Source of the DNA: an uncultured Bacteroidota bacterium
GTDB taxonomy: Bacteria > Bacteroidota > Bacteroidia > Flavobacteriales > Flavobacteriaceae
NCBI GenBank assembly: GCA_902574335.1
Contig: CACGNO010000001.1
Coordinates: forward strand, 1-48,008
Direction: 5' to 3'
DNA: 48,008 nt
Shown: positions 8,792 through 18,762 of the stretch, in pieces
Layout: every line of letters starts with the position of its first letter
Numbering within the stretch: the stretch's first letter is position 1
Made by a program: the position numbers and the translations under genes
The notes under the pieces: generated by a model
What the model was told of the DNA's origin: nothing
The model's input: only the letters and a program-made list of their open reading frames with translations
Databases searched by the model: none

Positions 8792-11569
8792 ATGATAGAA
8801 AAGAAAAATAAATCTATTGTTATCGAAGGCGCAGAAATGCACAATCTTAAAAATATTAGTCTTAAGATTCCAAAAAAAAAACTAATAGTTGTAACTGGTT
8901 TATCCGGTTCTGGAAAGTCAAGTTTAGCATTTGACACAATTTATGCTGAAGGTCAAAGAAGATTCATTGAGAGCCTATCATCTTATACACGACAGTTTTT
9001 AGGTAAGCTTAATAAACCTAAGGTAAAAAAAATAGAAGGGTTATCGCCTGCTATTGCAATTGAGCAAAAAGTCAACAACTCAAATCCAAGATCAACAGTA
9101 GGGACAAGTTCAGAGATATACGATTATATTAAGCTTTTATTTTCTAGAATAGGCGTTACTTATTCTCCAATTTCAAATAAAAAAGTGACAAAAGATTCTG
9201 TTGATTCTGTTGTCAACCTAATAAAGTCGTTTAAAATTTCTGATAAGTTTTTGATTCTATCCAAGCTTGAAGTGCCTGACAATATTGAGCTAAAAGATTT
9301 TTTTCAATTTTATTTTGATCAGGGTTATGCAAGAATTGAATATAATGGTGAGACAATAAATATTTTAGATGCAAGTGAAAAGAAAATTGATAAACCATTT
9401 TACTTAATAATAGACAGGTCTATTTATAACAAAGATGAAGATTATTTAAATAGAATTATTGACTCAGTTGAGAATGCATTTTTTCATGGCAATAACGAAC
9501 TGCACATTAAAACTCTAAAAGACAATAAATATCATTTTTTTTCAAAGAAGTTTCAAAAAGACGGTATAGATTTTATAGAACCAAATGAATATTTATTCAG
9601 CTTTAATAATCCATTTGGCGCATGTCCAACATGTGGTGGGTATGGAGACATAATGGGCATAGATCCTGATTTAGTTATACCCAATAAAGGCCTATCGGTG
9701 TATGATGATTGTATTGCACCCTGGCGTGGTCAGAAGCTAAAAAAATATAAACAACTATTAGTTAAGAATGCTCACTTATTTGATTTTCCAATCCATCGTC
9801 CATTTTATAAATTAACCAATGAAGAGCAAGCATTAGTTTGGGATGGTAATGAGCACTTTAAGGGAATAAATTATTTTTTCAGTAAGCTTGAAAAGAAAAT
9901 GTATAAGATTCAAAATAGAGTTATGCTTTCAAGATATAGAGGAAGAACAAAATGTAGCGATTGTAAAGGAAAAAGATTAAGAAAAGAGGCAGAATATGTT
10001 AAAATAAACGATACATCTATTTTTGATTTAGTTGATACATCTATAGAGAAAAACTTAGATTTTTTTACACAACTTAAGTTAAACAGTAATGAGATTAAAA
10101 AAAGCAAAAGAATTATAAAGGAAATTGTAAACAGATTAAGTTTTTTGTGCGATGTAGGGCTTTCTTATTTGACATTAAACAGAAAATCAAATACTCTCTC
10201 TGGTGGAGAAACACAAAGAATTAATTTGGCTACCTCCCTTGGTAGCGCTCTTGTTGGATCAATTTATGTTTTAGATGAACCAAGCGTTGGACTTCATCCA
10301 GAGGACACAACCAAGCTTATAGAAATTTTAAAGAATCTAAAGCAGTTAGGCAATTCCGTTATAGTTGTTGAACATGATGAGGATATTATTAGGTCAGCTG
10401 ATCAAATAATTGATTTAGGCCCGGGAGCAGGTTCACAGGGAGGCGAGATTATTGCACAAGGTTCACTGGAAAAAATAGTTGAAACAAAATCTTTAACTGC
10501 TGAATATTTAAATAAGAGTAATCTTATTGAGATACCAAAAAACAGGAGAGAATCTAAAAATAAGATTTACTTAAAAGGGTGTAGAGAAAATAATTTAAAG
10601 AACATTAATGTAGAGATACCATTAAATTCATTGGTTTGTATTACTGGAATATCTGGAAGTGGAAAAACAACTTTAGTAAAAGAAATACTTTATCCATCGT
10701 TACTTAAAGAAAAAGGAATCTTCAAGGAAAAGCCTGGCGAATTTGATAAGATTGGAGGTAATTTAGATAAAATTGATTCAATAGAATATATCGATCAAAA
10801 CCCAATTGGTACATCTTCAAGATCCAACCCAGCCACTTATATTAAAGCCTATGATGACATAAGAAACCTTTTTTCATTACAAAAAACTGCTAAGCAATTT
10901 TCATTAAAGCCAAAACATTTCTCATTCAATGTCGATGGTGGTAGATGTGATGAATGCAAAGGAGAAGGAGAGATAAAAATTGAAATGCAATTCATGTCTG
11001 ACATTAAGTTAAAGTGTGAATCTTGTAAAGGAAAAAGATTTAAAAAGCAAGTTTTACAAGTTGAATATATGGATAAGAATATTGATGATATTTTAACGAT
11101 GACAATTGATAATGCATACGCCTTCTTTTTATCAAATAATCAAAATAAAATAGCATCTAAATTAAAATGTTTAATTGATGTAGGCATGGGTTATGTTAAT
11201 GTAGGTCAATCATCATCAACACTTTCGGGTGGAGAGGCTCAAAGAATTAAATTAGCCTCATTTTTATTGAAGGGAAAAAATAAAGAAAATACTTTATTTA
11301 TTTTTGATGAACCCACAACTGGCTTACATTTTCATGATATAAAAAAACTTTTAAAATCATTTAATTATTTAATTGAATTTGGACACTCTATAATTGTTGT
11401 TGAACACAACATTGACTTAATCAAGTCTTCAGATCACATCATAGATTTAGGCCCCTATGGTGGTGATAAGGGAGGTGAAGTCGTTTTCACTGGAACACCC
11501 GAACAATTAGTTAAGGATAAAAACTCTTTATTGTCAAAATTTTTAAAGCCTAAGTTTTCCTTTAAGTAA
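8792..11569 (+). CDS. uvrA: Excinuclease ABC subunit UvrA
   Basis: Two ABC domains (GLSGSGKSSLAFDTIYAEGQRR; GISGSGKTTL), zinc fingers CPTCGG/CSDCKGKR and CDECKGEG/CESCKGKR, LSGGE signatures. Confidence 0.98.
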   Translation: MIEKKNKSIVIEGAEMHNLKNISLKIPKKKLIVVTGLSGSGKSSLAFDTIYAEGQRRFIESLSSYTRQFLGKLNKPKVKKIEGLSPAIAIEQKVNNSNPRSTVGTSSEIYDYIKLLFSRIGVTYSPISNKKVTKDSVDSVVNLIKSFKISDKFLILSKLEVPDNIELKDFFQFYFDQGYARIEYNGETINILDASEKKIDKPFYLIIDRSIYNKDEDYLNRIIDSVENAFFHGNNELHIKTLKDNKYHFFSKKFQKDGIDFIEPNEYLFSFNNPFGACPTCGGYGDIMGIDPDLVIPNKGLSVYDDCIAPWRGQKLKKYKQLLVKNAHLFDFPIHRPFYKLTNEEQALVWDGNEHFKGINYFFSKLEKKMYKIQNRVMLSRYRGRTKCSDCKGKRLRKEAEYVKINDTSIFDLVDTSIEKNLDFFTQLKLNSNEIKKSKRIIKEIVNRLSFLCDVGLSYLTLNRKSNTLSGGETQRINLATSLGSALVGSIYVLDEPSVGLHPEDTTKLIEILKNLKQLGNSVIVVEHDEDIIRSADQIIDLGPGAGSQGGEIIAQGSLEKIVETKSLTAEYLNKSNLIEIPKNRRESKNKIYLKGCRENNLKNINVEIPLNSLVCITGISGSGKTTLVKEILYPSLLKEKGIFKEKPGEFDKIGGNLDKIDSIEYIDQNPIGTSSRSNPATYIKAYDDIRNLFSLQKTAKQFSLKPKHFSFNVDGGRCDECKGEGEIKIEMQFMSDIKLKCESCKGKRFKKQVLQVEYMDKNIDDILTMTIDNAYAFFLSNNQNKIASKLKCLIDVGMGYVNVGQSSSTLSGGEAQRIKLASFLLKGKNKENTLFIFDEPTTGLHFHDIKKLLKSFNYLIEFGHSIIVVEHNIDLIKSSDHIIDLGPYGGDKGGEVVFTGTPEQLVKDKNSLLSKFLKPKFSFK

Positions 11570-13033
11570 ATTATTTATAAAACTATTAATCGCTTCAGAC
11601 GATTTTGATTTGTAAATTAAAAACGAATAAATAGCAGCAATTAATAAAGTGTTTATTAAAATTTCAAGAATATTTGAAAGGGGAATTGTTCTTGGTTCTT
11701 TGCTAAATGATATGAATTCAAATAAAAAATAAATAGCACAAATAATTAATAATACTTTTAACGAGTGAACCGAATAGGGGCTTATATTAAGCTTAAATTT
11801 TATATAAATAATTTTAACAATAGTAAATATTGAAACAACCAATAAAGTAGAAAGTGCTGCACCATTAATACTATAAATATCAATGAGAACATCATTTAAG
11901 AAGTATACTGAAATAGCCATTAAAATTGAAAATGGCAGAGTTATTTTATAAAATTTTGCTGTTGCTAATATCGCAGGACCACATCCAAAACTCATAAGTA
12001 TAAGCTTGCTCAAAGAAATCATTAAAACCACCCATATGGCATCACCATATGATGGATTTGACATTAACTCATAAAAAGGATCAATATTAATATTGATTAA
12101 TAAGAAAAACAGTCCTGCTATAATCAATAAATTAATTGAGCTTTTGGTATATAAATTACTTAGCTCTTTTGTATCATTTTCATTAAGGGCTTTAGCAACT
12201 AACGGGTTTATGATTTGAAACATAGCTCTTCCAGGGATTTCAACAACTGTAGCTATAAATACGGCAACAGCGTAAAAAGCAGTTTGACTAATTACTTCCT
12301 TTTGAGGAATCATGAATTTGTCAATGTCAATTAATATACTTGCAGCGGATCCAGCAAGAAAGATAAAGAAAGAGTATGTAAGAATACTTTTAATATTAGA
12401 CGGTAAACTGAATTTGATTTTTGGCATGTAAAGACTAAATGAATAAATCATCATTATCAAAAGTCTTAAGTAATAAAATCCGGTTAGCCACCAAACAAAA
12501 TCTTCCTTTGTTATGATGTTTAAATAGACGCATATTAGTAATGAAAAAATAGAAAGCCTTGGAAAAATTTCTTTTAAAAAATTTCCAAAAACTGACTTAA
12601 GCTGAACTCTAGCCCATGAATAAAAGACTTCAAAATATGATGTAGCAAATGCAACCAAAAAAATTACCCAAACATATGATTCAATTATTGGGTTTTGTAC
12701 TGAAAGAAAATTTCCAATTAAATCATGAAACTTTATAACTAAAAAAGTAATGGGTAATATTGTCAATAGTGGGATAAAAATTACTGAAGACATAAAAGAA
12801 TCTCTCTCATCTTTTTCAGTATAAGAGCTATAGAATTTTATTATTGTATGTTGACTTCCGAATGCAACTAAAGGCATCAACAAGTTTGATGTAGCAAGTA
12901 AAAAAACTACTAGACCATAATATTCTTCTTTAAGAAAAACAGGGTAAAAATACAATGTATTGATCGCTCCAATCAATATAGCAATTGATATGATAATTAT
13001 ATTTTTATATGATTGGTTAAATACAATTCCCAT
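11543..13033 (-). CDS. Oligosaccharide flippase family (Wzx-like) membrane protein
   Basis: About 12-14 TM segments, N-term IGAINTLYFYPVFLKEEYYGLVVFLLATSNLLMPLVAFG typical of polysaccharide biosynthesis proteins; next to glycosyltransferases. Confidence 0.85.
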   Translation of the reverse strand: MGIVFNQSYKNIIIISIAILIGAINTLYFYPVFLKEEYYGLVVFLLATSNLLMPLVAFGSQHTIIKFYSSYTEKDERDSFMSSVIFIPLLTILPITFLVIKFHDLIGNFLSVQNPIIESYVWVIFLVAFATSYFEVFYSWARVQLKSVFGNFLKEIFPRLSIFSLLICVYLNIITKEDFVWWLTGFYYLRLLIMMIYSFSLYMPKIKFSLPSNIKSILTYSFFIFLAGSAASILIDIDKFMIPQKEVISQTAFYAVAVFIATVVEIPGRAMFQIINPLVAKALNENDTKELSNLYTKSSINLLIIAGLFFLLININIDPFYELMSNPSYGDAIWVVLMISLSKLILMSFGCGPAILATAKFYKITLPFSILMAISVYFLNDVLIDIYSINGAALSTLLVVSIFTIVKIIYIKFKLNISPYSVHSLKVLLIICAIYFLFEFISFSKEPRTIPLSNILEILINTLLIAAIYSFLIYKSKSSEAINSFINNLLKGKLRL

Positions 13034-13034
13034 T

Positions 13035-14336
13035 TTAAATATTTGAAACTATTTTGTCAATTTCTTTAGCAATATTAATTGACAAGTAGTTTTCATTTAA
13101 TTCATTTCTAGGCTTTTCCCCTTTTAAAAAATTTTGATAACATTTATAAATATAATTTTTTAAATCTTCATAATTATTATAATCAAACGACATCCCTGAC
13201 TTTGTTTCATTAATTATTTTTTCTAAATCACTTCCTTTATTTGATATTCCTAAAATATTTTTATTTGCAGCTAAATAATGAAAAAACTTTCCAGGAACAA
13301 TATCATTTGAATCAGCATAGTTTACTGAGCAAACTACTAACAGGTATGCTTTAGACATTTCTAAATTAAGCTCTTTTTTAGGCATATATGATAATATCTT
13401 TCTATCACGTATTTTTTTAAACTCCACTGAGTTTATGATCCACCTATCAATATTCCCAACAAGTACAATTTCAACATCTTTTTTAAAATTTTCATCAGAC
13501 TCTATCAACTCATGTAGGGCTAACCATAGATTTTGAGGATTTTGTATATCTTTCATTGAGCCAGTGTAAAGAATTCTAAATTTATCATGATCAGTTGGTT
13601 CAATTTTTTCTTCAAACCCACTAGGTATATAAAAAGTATTGGAGTTTTTGTCTAAAAATTTTGACCTTAGAGACTCAGAAGTTGTAAATGCAGCATCACA
13701 ATTTTCAAGAACTTCGTTTTCAGCTTTTACATGCTTTTTCATTGTAGATTCTAGCTGGTTAAGTAATTTATTTTGAAAAAAATTTGACCAAGGATCTCTA
13801 AAATCTGTAATCCAATTAATACCAATGTCTTGTTTTAGTTTCATCCCAGCTAAATGCATTGAGTGTGGAGGACCAGTTGTAATTAACGCACTCAGATTAT
13901 TTTCGCTATAATATTGTTTCAAAAACTTATATGCTGGATTAACTAGAAATTTTCTTGCATCTGGAAATAAAAATAATTCACGTAACATATGGTAAAAATA
14001 TCTTCCTTGTGATAAATTGTGATATTTTGAGAAGGTAGTTCCAAAAGATGGATAATTGTTGCTGGTTGTGTGGTAATAGACACTCTCTTCACTAGAAAGT
14101 TTAGTAAAAAAAGACGGGAACTCAAACCCACTTATTTTACTAACTTTTATCAATGGGTTAACTTTCTCTAAAGTGCTATTGTCTAAAACTGGATACTTAG
14201 GGTTCCTAAATGTGAAGACATGAACATCCCAGCCCAAATCACATAAATGATTTGAAAACCTAAGCCATCGTTGAACACCAGATCCACCTGCCGGCGGCCA
14301 ATAATAAGCTAAAATTCCAATAGATTTTTTATTCAT
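13035..14336 (-). CDS. Glycosyltransferase (GT4-like)
   Basis: ILAYYWPPAGGSGVQRWLRF N-term; FRILYTGSMKD GT-B C-domain. Confidence 0.85.
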   Translation of the reverse strand: MNKKSIGILAYYWPPAGGSGVQRWLRFSNHLCDLGWDVHVFTFRNPKYPVLDNSTLEKVNPLIKVSKISGFEFPSFFTKLSSEESVYYHTTSNNYPSFGTTFSKYHNLSQGRYFYHMLRELFLFPDARKFLVNPAYKFLKQYYSENNLSALITTGPPHSMHLAGMKLKQDIGINWITDFRDPWSNFFQNKLLNQLESTMKKHVKAENEVLENCDAAFTTSESLRSKFLDKNSNTFYIPSGFEEKIEPTDHDKFRILYTGSMKDIQNPQNLWLALHELIESDENFKKDVEIVLVGNIDRWIINSVEFKKIRDRKILSYMPKKELNLEMSKAYLLVVCSVNYADSNDIVPGKFFHYLAANKNILGISNKGSDLEKIINETKSGMSFDYNNYEDLKNYIYKCYQNFLKGEKPRNELNENYLSINIAKEIDKIVSNI

Positions 14337-15507
14337 AAATAGAAATAAGCTGATTTGAAATTACACTATTATTTAGTTTTTTTATACTCTCATTACAGTT
14401 AGCTCTATATTTTTCATATAGATCTTTTTCATTATATAACTGAATGATTTTTTTTGTCAGGTCCATCACATTCCTGTCTTCGAACACAATACCAATATTG
14501 TATTTTTTTACAAGCTCAGATTGGGCAATTACATCACTACTCACAATTGGACATCCAAATGAAATATATTGAAATATCTTATTTGCGTAAGTTGTATCAT
14601 GATGAATATTTCTATGTAAAGGGGATAATCCTAATTTGGAAATAGATAGATAATTTGGAATTTCATTTTCTTTTATCCAGCCAATAAAATCAACCAATTC
14701 TTCAATATCATGTTTTTTTATTTCATTTTTAAGCATATTGTCAAAAGAACTTTTTCCAATAATCAAAAGCTTGATATTGGGTATAGTATTTCGAAGAGTT
14801 TTTAAGGATTCAATCACTGTCAATAGGCCTCTTCTTTCAGATGTATTACCAACATACGTAATAACAAAATTCTTTGAATATTGTTTTTCTAAAACTTTAT
14901 CAATCTTTTTATTTTTATAAAAATCATCCCTGACGGTATTTGGGTAAACGACTATTTTCTCTTGATCAATCTTAACCCTACTTAAAAGTTCTTCTTTTGC
15001 ATTTTCAGTCACCACCACTATTTTGTTTGCTTTTTTAACAAAGTTCTCTTCTGCTTTTTTCCACCTAAGTGGACTGATAAATATTTTTCCCAAAAATGAA
15101 TTTACATGTTTATAATATTTCATGATTTCTGGTCTGTTTTCATGAAGGTCTATATTGTATTTAATTCCAAATCTTTTTGAGACTGATATTGCTGCTTTTG
15201 CAATTTGAATGTCATGAATATGTAAAACTTCAACCTCTGAATTTTCTACAAAATCCTTAATCTTATTTTTTAAAATAACACCATACAAACCAATATCATT
15301 TGCTAAAGCTGAAAGTTTATATGTAAGTTTTGAGCAGTGATATCTATGAACATTTATTTGATTTATAACTTCATTTTTTAGAAAAGGCTTTTTAAAACAA
15401 AGACAGAACAAATGTATTTCGTGTTTGTTTTTTAATAACTCAGCACACTCATTGGTAACCCTTGCATCATCAGGATAAGTTGAATCTAAAATCATCCCAA
15501 TTTTCAT
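14329..15507 (-). CDS. Glycosyltransferase family 4 protein
   Basis: FVITYVGNTSERRGLLTVIESLK, LSISKLGLSPLHRN, FQYISFGCPIVSSD typical GT4 C-domain. Confidence 0.9.
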   Translation of the reverse strand: MKIGMILDSTYPDDARVTNECAELLKNKHEIHLFCLCFKKPFLKNEVINQINVHRYHCSKLTYKLSALANDIGLYGVILKNKIKDFVENSEVEVLHIHDIQIAKAAISVSKRFGIKYNIDLHENRPEIMKYYKHVNSFLGKIFISPLRWKKAEENFVKKANKIVVVTENAKEELLSRVKIDQEKIVVYPNTVRDDFYKNKKIDKVLEKQYSKNFVITYVGNTSERRGLLTVIESLKTLRNTIPNIKLLIIGKSSFDNMLKNEIKKHDIEELVDFIGWIKENEIPNYLSISKLGLSPLHRNIHHDTTYANKIFQYISFGCPIVSSDVIAQSELVKKYNIGIVFEDRNVMDLTKKIIQLYNEKDLYEKYRANCNESIKKLNNSVISNQLISIYE

Positions 15508-16064
15508 AAATTCAATACACCTTTATAATAATTAGTATAATTTTCCATTGACCTTTCAGCATAAACAGCGTAATACCTATTTGTAAAATTTCTTAGTAGC
15601 GGTCTAAATCCAATTTTTTTAGACGGGTTTTTCCAATACTCTTTTTTGATTATTTTCCAGCCTGATTTTTCAAGAAGCCAATCAAACTGCCAAGGCTCAA
15701 ATTCGTGATAATGTCTGTCACGCGGGTCCGTTTTGCTTTTATAAGCTTTCGAAAACCATAGTTTAATTGGAACAGTCAAAAAAATTCTTTTTGCCTTAAT
15801 TGTCTTTAGCATCGGATATGGAGATACTAAATGTTCAATTATCTCAAATCCAGTTACTAAGTCAACATCTTCAGGTATTGAAATGCTTGGGTTATCATCA
15901 AAATCTTCTCCACCTGTATTATAAACTTTATAATTATTTTGTTTCATTATTTCAGAGAATGGATTTCTTATACCCAGATCAAAAATCACAGCTGGAGCCG
16001 GACAAACCTCTTTTAACATTTCTAAGGTTTTTTTATATCGATGTGTTGGTAGTTTTTTATACAT
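15504..16064 (-). CDS. Class I SAM-dependent methyltransferase-like protein
   Basis: IFDLGIRNPFSEIM (atypical motif I), VDLVTGFEIIEHL, AKRIFLTVP; within glycan operon. Confidence 0.7.
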   Translation of the reverse strand: MYKKLPTHRYKKTLEMLKEVCPAPAVIFDLGIRNPFSEIMKQNNYKVYNTGGEDFDDNPSISIPEDVDLVTGFEIIEHLVSPYPMLKTIKAKRIFLTVPIKLWFSKAYKSKTDPRDRHYHEFEPWQFDWLLEKSGWKIIKKEYWKNPSKKIGFRPLLRNFTNRYYAVYAERSMENYTNYYKGVLNL

Positions 16065-18462
16065 AGCTTACCTGCCTCTTAAAATAAAGTACAATTAAAA
16101 TTAAAAGAATAAAATTTGAAGATGCCATTATAAAAGAACCCGTATTTATTACGTTAGGCTTAAAAACAAATTTAATAGTATGTTTTCCTTTTGGAACTTC
16201 CATCCCCCTTAGAAGATAGTTAACTTTTGAGTGGTCAACTTTTTTATCATCAATATATGCCTGCCAACCATTTGAATAATATGCTTCAGAAAAAACTATA
16301 AAATTTTCAGAGGATGAATTGTATTCATATACAAGTTCGTTGGATTTTCTGCTGATTAAATCAATCTTATTATTTGGATCTTGTTTGTAGGTTTTATTTT
16401 CAAGCTCAGTACTTAAACAATCATTTGAATAGTTTAGATTATCCAACATTAGAACCTCTTTATTACTACTTTCAACTTTTACTAAGTTTTCAATGAACCA
16501 TGCATTACCTAAATTTTCTTTATTGACACTTAGACTTAATGAATTACTCTCATTTAAATCAATTAAATACTTAACATTAAGCATGTTTAGAACATTGAAT
16601 TTATTTTTAGATAAATAAAAATCATATAAATCCTGTATTCTTTTAGGTTTAGCTGCGTGGTAACCTGAAATTGAATTATGGAAATATGAAGACCTACCGT
16701 TCACAAACCCTCTATATGACTCATAAACTCTAAAATGAGAATTGTCTTTGAGTATTTCTTTATCAATTTCATTTATTGTGAAAGGAGTTTTTACCTTTGA
16801 TGCCCTTGTAAAATTTTCTTCATTTACATATTTCATATCAATATTCCATAAATCAATAAGGACAATAATTGTAATTAAACCAATGCTATAATTTTTCTTT
16901 AAAAAGTTTTTTGAGTTTGCCCAAAAAATTAAAGAAAGAATTAAAACAATAAATATTGATCTAATTAAATCAGATTTAAAAACTTGTTGACGTTCTTTAA
17001 TAATCAAATCAAGAATTTCTGGATAATTAGAAAAAACTTCCATTTCAGATTGGAAGCTAAAAAGCTTAGAGCCAAATAAAAGCATTACCGTTAGTAAAAA
17101 AATGAATCCCCCAGAAGTATATACAAGAGCTTTTATTTTATTCGAGTTAATTTTATCAGTTTGGTAAAATCTATATAAACCTAATGCAGCAATTAAAGGA
17201 ATAATAAACTCGATTATAACTTGGATTGATGACACCGCCCTAAACTTATTATAGAAAGGAAAATAGTCTATCATCAAATCGGTAACAAAAGAAAAGTTTT
17301 TACCCCACGATAATATTAAAGAGAAAATTATAGCAGGTATAATCCATCGCAGATGTTTCTTGTCAATAAAGAATAATGAAATTAGGAAAATATAAAAAAC
17401 ACTAATTCCAATATATGCTGGAGCAGCTACAATTGGTTGATCACCCCAATATAACCTGGCGTTTCTGTATATAATATTTGCACTTTCATTGTCATACTTT
17501 TTAATTTCTTTTACAAACTCAGAGTCTTTATCAATTAAATCAGATGAACCTCCACCCATAAATCGTGGTACAATCAAATTAAAGCTTTCGAGCTTTCCAT
17601 AACTATACTCAGTTATATAATCATTGCTTAATCCGCCTAGGTTCTCTTTTTCAGTGCCATCAGGATTTATAGAAATTTCTGATTTTCCTCTTGTGCTAAA
17701 GTCTGTGTATTCTTGTGTTGCAAGAATTGACGACGCATTTAATAATATACCAAAAAGGATGGTTGAAAACACTGTGGCTAATTTTCTGAACCCACTTTTT
17801 ATATCTTTCTTAGTTATGTCATTAATTATGTAAACAACTGTTATTAAACCAACCAGCATTAGAAAATAGTATGTCATTTGATAGTGGTTTGCATTTATTT
17901 GGAGACCTAATCCGATCGATGCAATTATAAAACCTTGAAGGTATTTATTGTCAAGAATTTTAAATAAACCAGCAAATATTAACGGAGCATATCCAATTGC
18001 TAATGCTTTAGTGTTATGGCCAACTCCTAAAATAATGATTAAATAAGTAGAAAAAGCAAAAGCAATAGCACCAAAAAAGGCATATTCACTTTTTACTTTC
18101 ATACTAAGTAGAAGTAGAAAAAAAGATACCAAATAAACAAAAAGATAATCTGCAGGTCTAGGAAGAAACCTAATTATCTTATCTACTTTATCTAGAAAAT
18201 CAAATGGATATTTAACCAAAACCTGATAACTAGGCATTCCTAAAAAGGCATTATCAAGCCAAAAAGGTTCTTCGTCATATTTTTCCCTGTGGTCAACTAT
18301 CTGCTTGGACATTCCAGCAAACTGATCAATATCAGATTGTTTAATCTGTTTTCCTGACAGGAGAGGGTAAAAATAAGTAATAGAAATAATAGCAAAAGCA
18401 GCTATAATTAGCAGATTTATAATCAATTCTTTAGTTAGGAATTTATTAATCGATTTCTTCAT
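16057..18462 (-). CDS. YfhO family membrane protein
   Basis: Large multi-TM protein ending in VFSEAYYSNGWQAYIDDKKVDHSKVNYLLRGMEVPKGKHTIKFVFKP, the YfhO C-terminal signature; ATG 18462 preferred to TTG 18468. Confidence 0.9.
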   Translation of the reverse strand: MKKSINKFLTKELIINLLIIAAFAIISITYFYPLLSGKQIKQSDIDQFAGMSKQIVDHREKYDEEPFWLDNAFLGMPSYQVLVKYPFDFLDKVDKIIRFLPRPADYLFVYLVSFFLLLLSMKVKSEYAFFGAIAFAFSTYLIIILGVGHNTKALAIGYAPLIFAGLFKILDNKYLQGFIIASIGLGLQINANHYQMTYYFLMLVGLITVVYIINDITKKDIKSGFRKLATVFSTILFGILLNASSILATQEYTDFSTRGKSEISINPDGTEKENLGGLSNDYITEYSYGKLESFNLIVPRFMGGGSSDLIDKDSEFVKEIKKYDNESANIIYRNARLYWGDQPIVAAPAYIGISVFYIFLISLFFIDKKHLRWIIPAIIFSLILSWGKNFSFVTDLMIDYFPFYNKFRAVSSIQVIIEFIIPLIAALGLYRFYQTDKINSNKIKALVYTSGGFIFLLTVMLLFGSKLFSFQSEMEVFSNYPEILDLIIKERQQVFKSDLIRSIFIVLILSLIFWANSKNFLKKNYSIGLITIIVLIDLWNIDMKYVNEENFTRASKVKTPFTINEIDKEILKDNSHFRVYESYRGFVNGRSSYFHNSISGYHAAKPKRIQDLYDFYLSKNKFNVLNMLNVKYLIDLNESNSLSLSVNKENLGNAWFIENLVKVESSNKEVLMLDNLNYSNDCLSTELENKTYKQDPNNKIDLISRKSNELVYEYNSSSENFIVFSEAYYSNGWQAYIDDKKVDHSKVNYLLRGMEVPKGKHTIKFVFKPNVINTGSFIMASSNFILLILIVLYFKRQVSYV

Positions 18463-18671
18463 AATCAATGTATTCTCCTACATCCTTTTTGCTTTTAAAA
18501 TTAAAGTCTTTTTTTGCCTCTTTCTTTTTATTTTGTTGCGGATTTTTGTGTTGATGTTGTTGAAACTTTTCTAAATTTTTTTTAATCAAATATCTCAAAA
18601 TATAAGGCACCATTTTTTTTTAGTATATAACTAAAAATTATAAAGAATAGAATTATATAAATAATAATCAT
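18446..18671 (-). CDS. DUF4834-like small membrane protein, reading frame interrupted by 1 nt at an A9 tract (N-part 18671-18621 frame, C-part ATG 18613 to stop 18446)
   Basis: MIIIYIILFFIIFSYILKK then 1-nt shift then MVPYILRYLIKKNLEKFQQHQHKNPQQNKKKEAKKDFNFKSKKDVGEYIDYEEID*; upstream of YfhO as is usual for DUF4834. Confidence 0.6.
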
Positions 18672-18687
18672 ATATCGAATTATTATT

Positions 18688-18715
18688 CAAAAATACAATT
18701 AATCAAATGAATCAA
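18688..18715 (-). promoter_or_regulatory. Candidate flavobacterial promoter for the DUF4834-YfhO-glycan operon
   Basis: Minus strand TTG (18715-18713) - N17 - TATTTTTG (18695-18688) matches TTG-N17-23-TANNTTTG; ATG at 18671 follows. Confidence 0.5.
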
Positions 18716-18762
18716 TTTATTCGAGATTTTAATTTAAATTATATTTGAATTACCAATATAGT

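Noticed and set aside
15800-16066. 88-aa plus ORF opposite the methyltransferase
   Set aside because: Antisense shadow; methyltransferase frame is coupled to its neighbours
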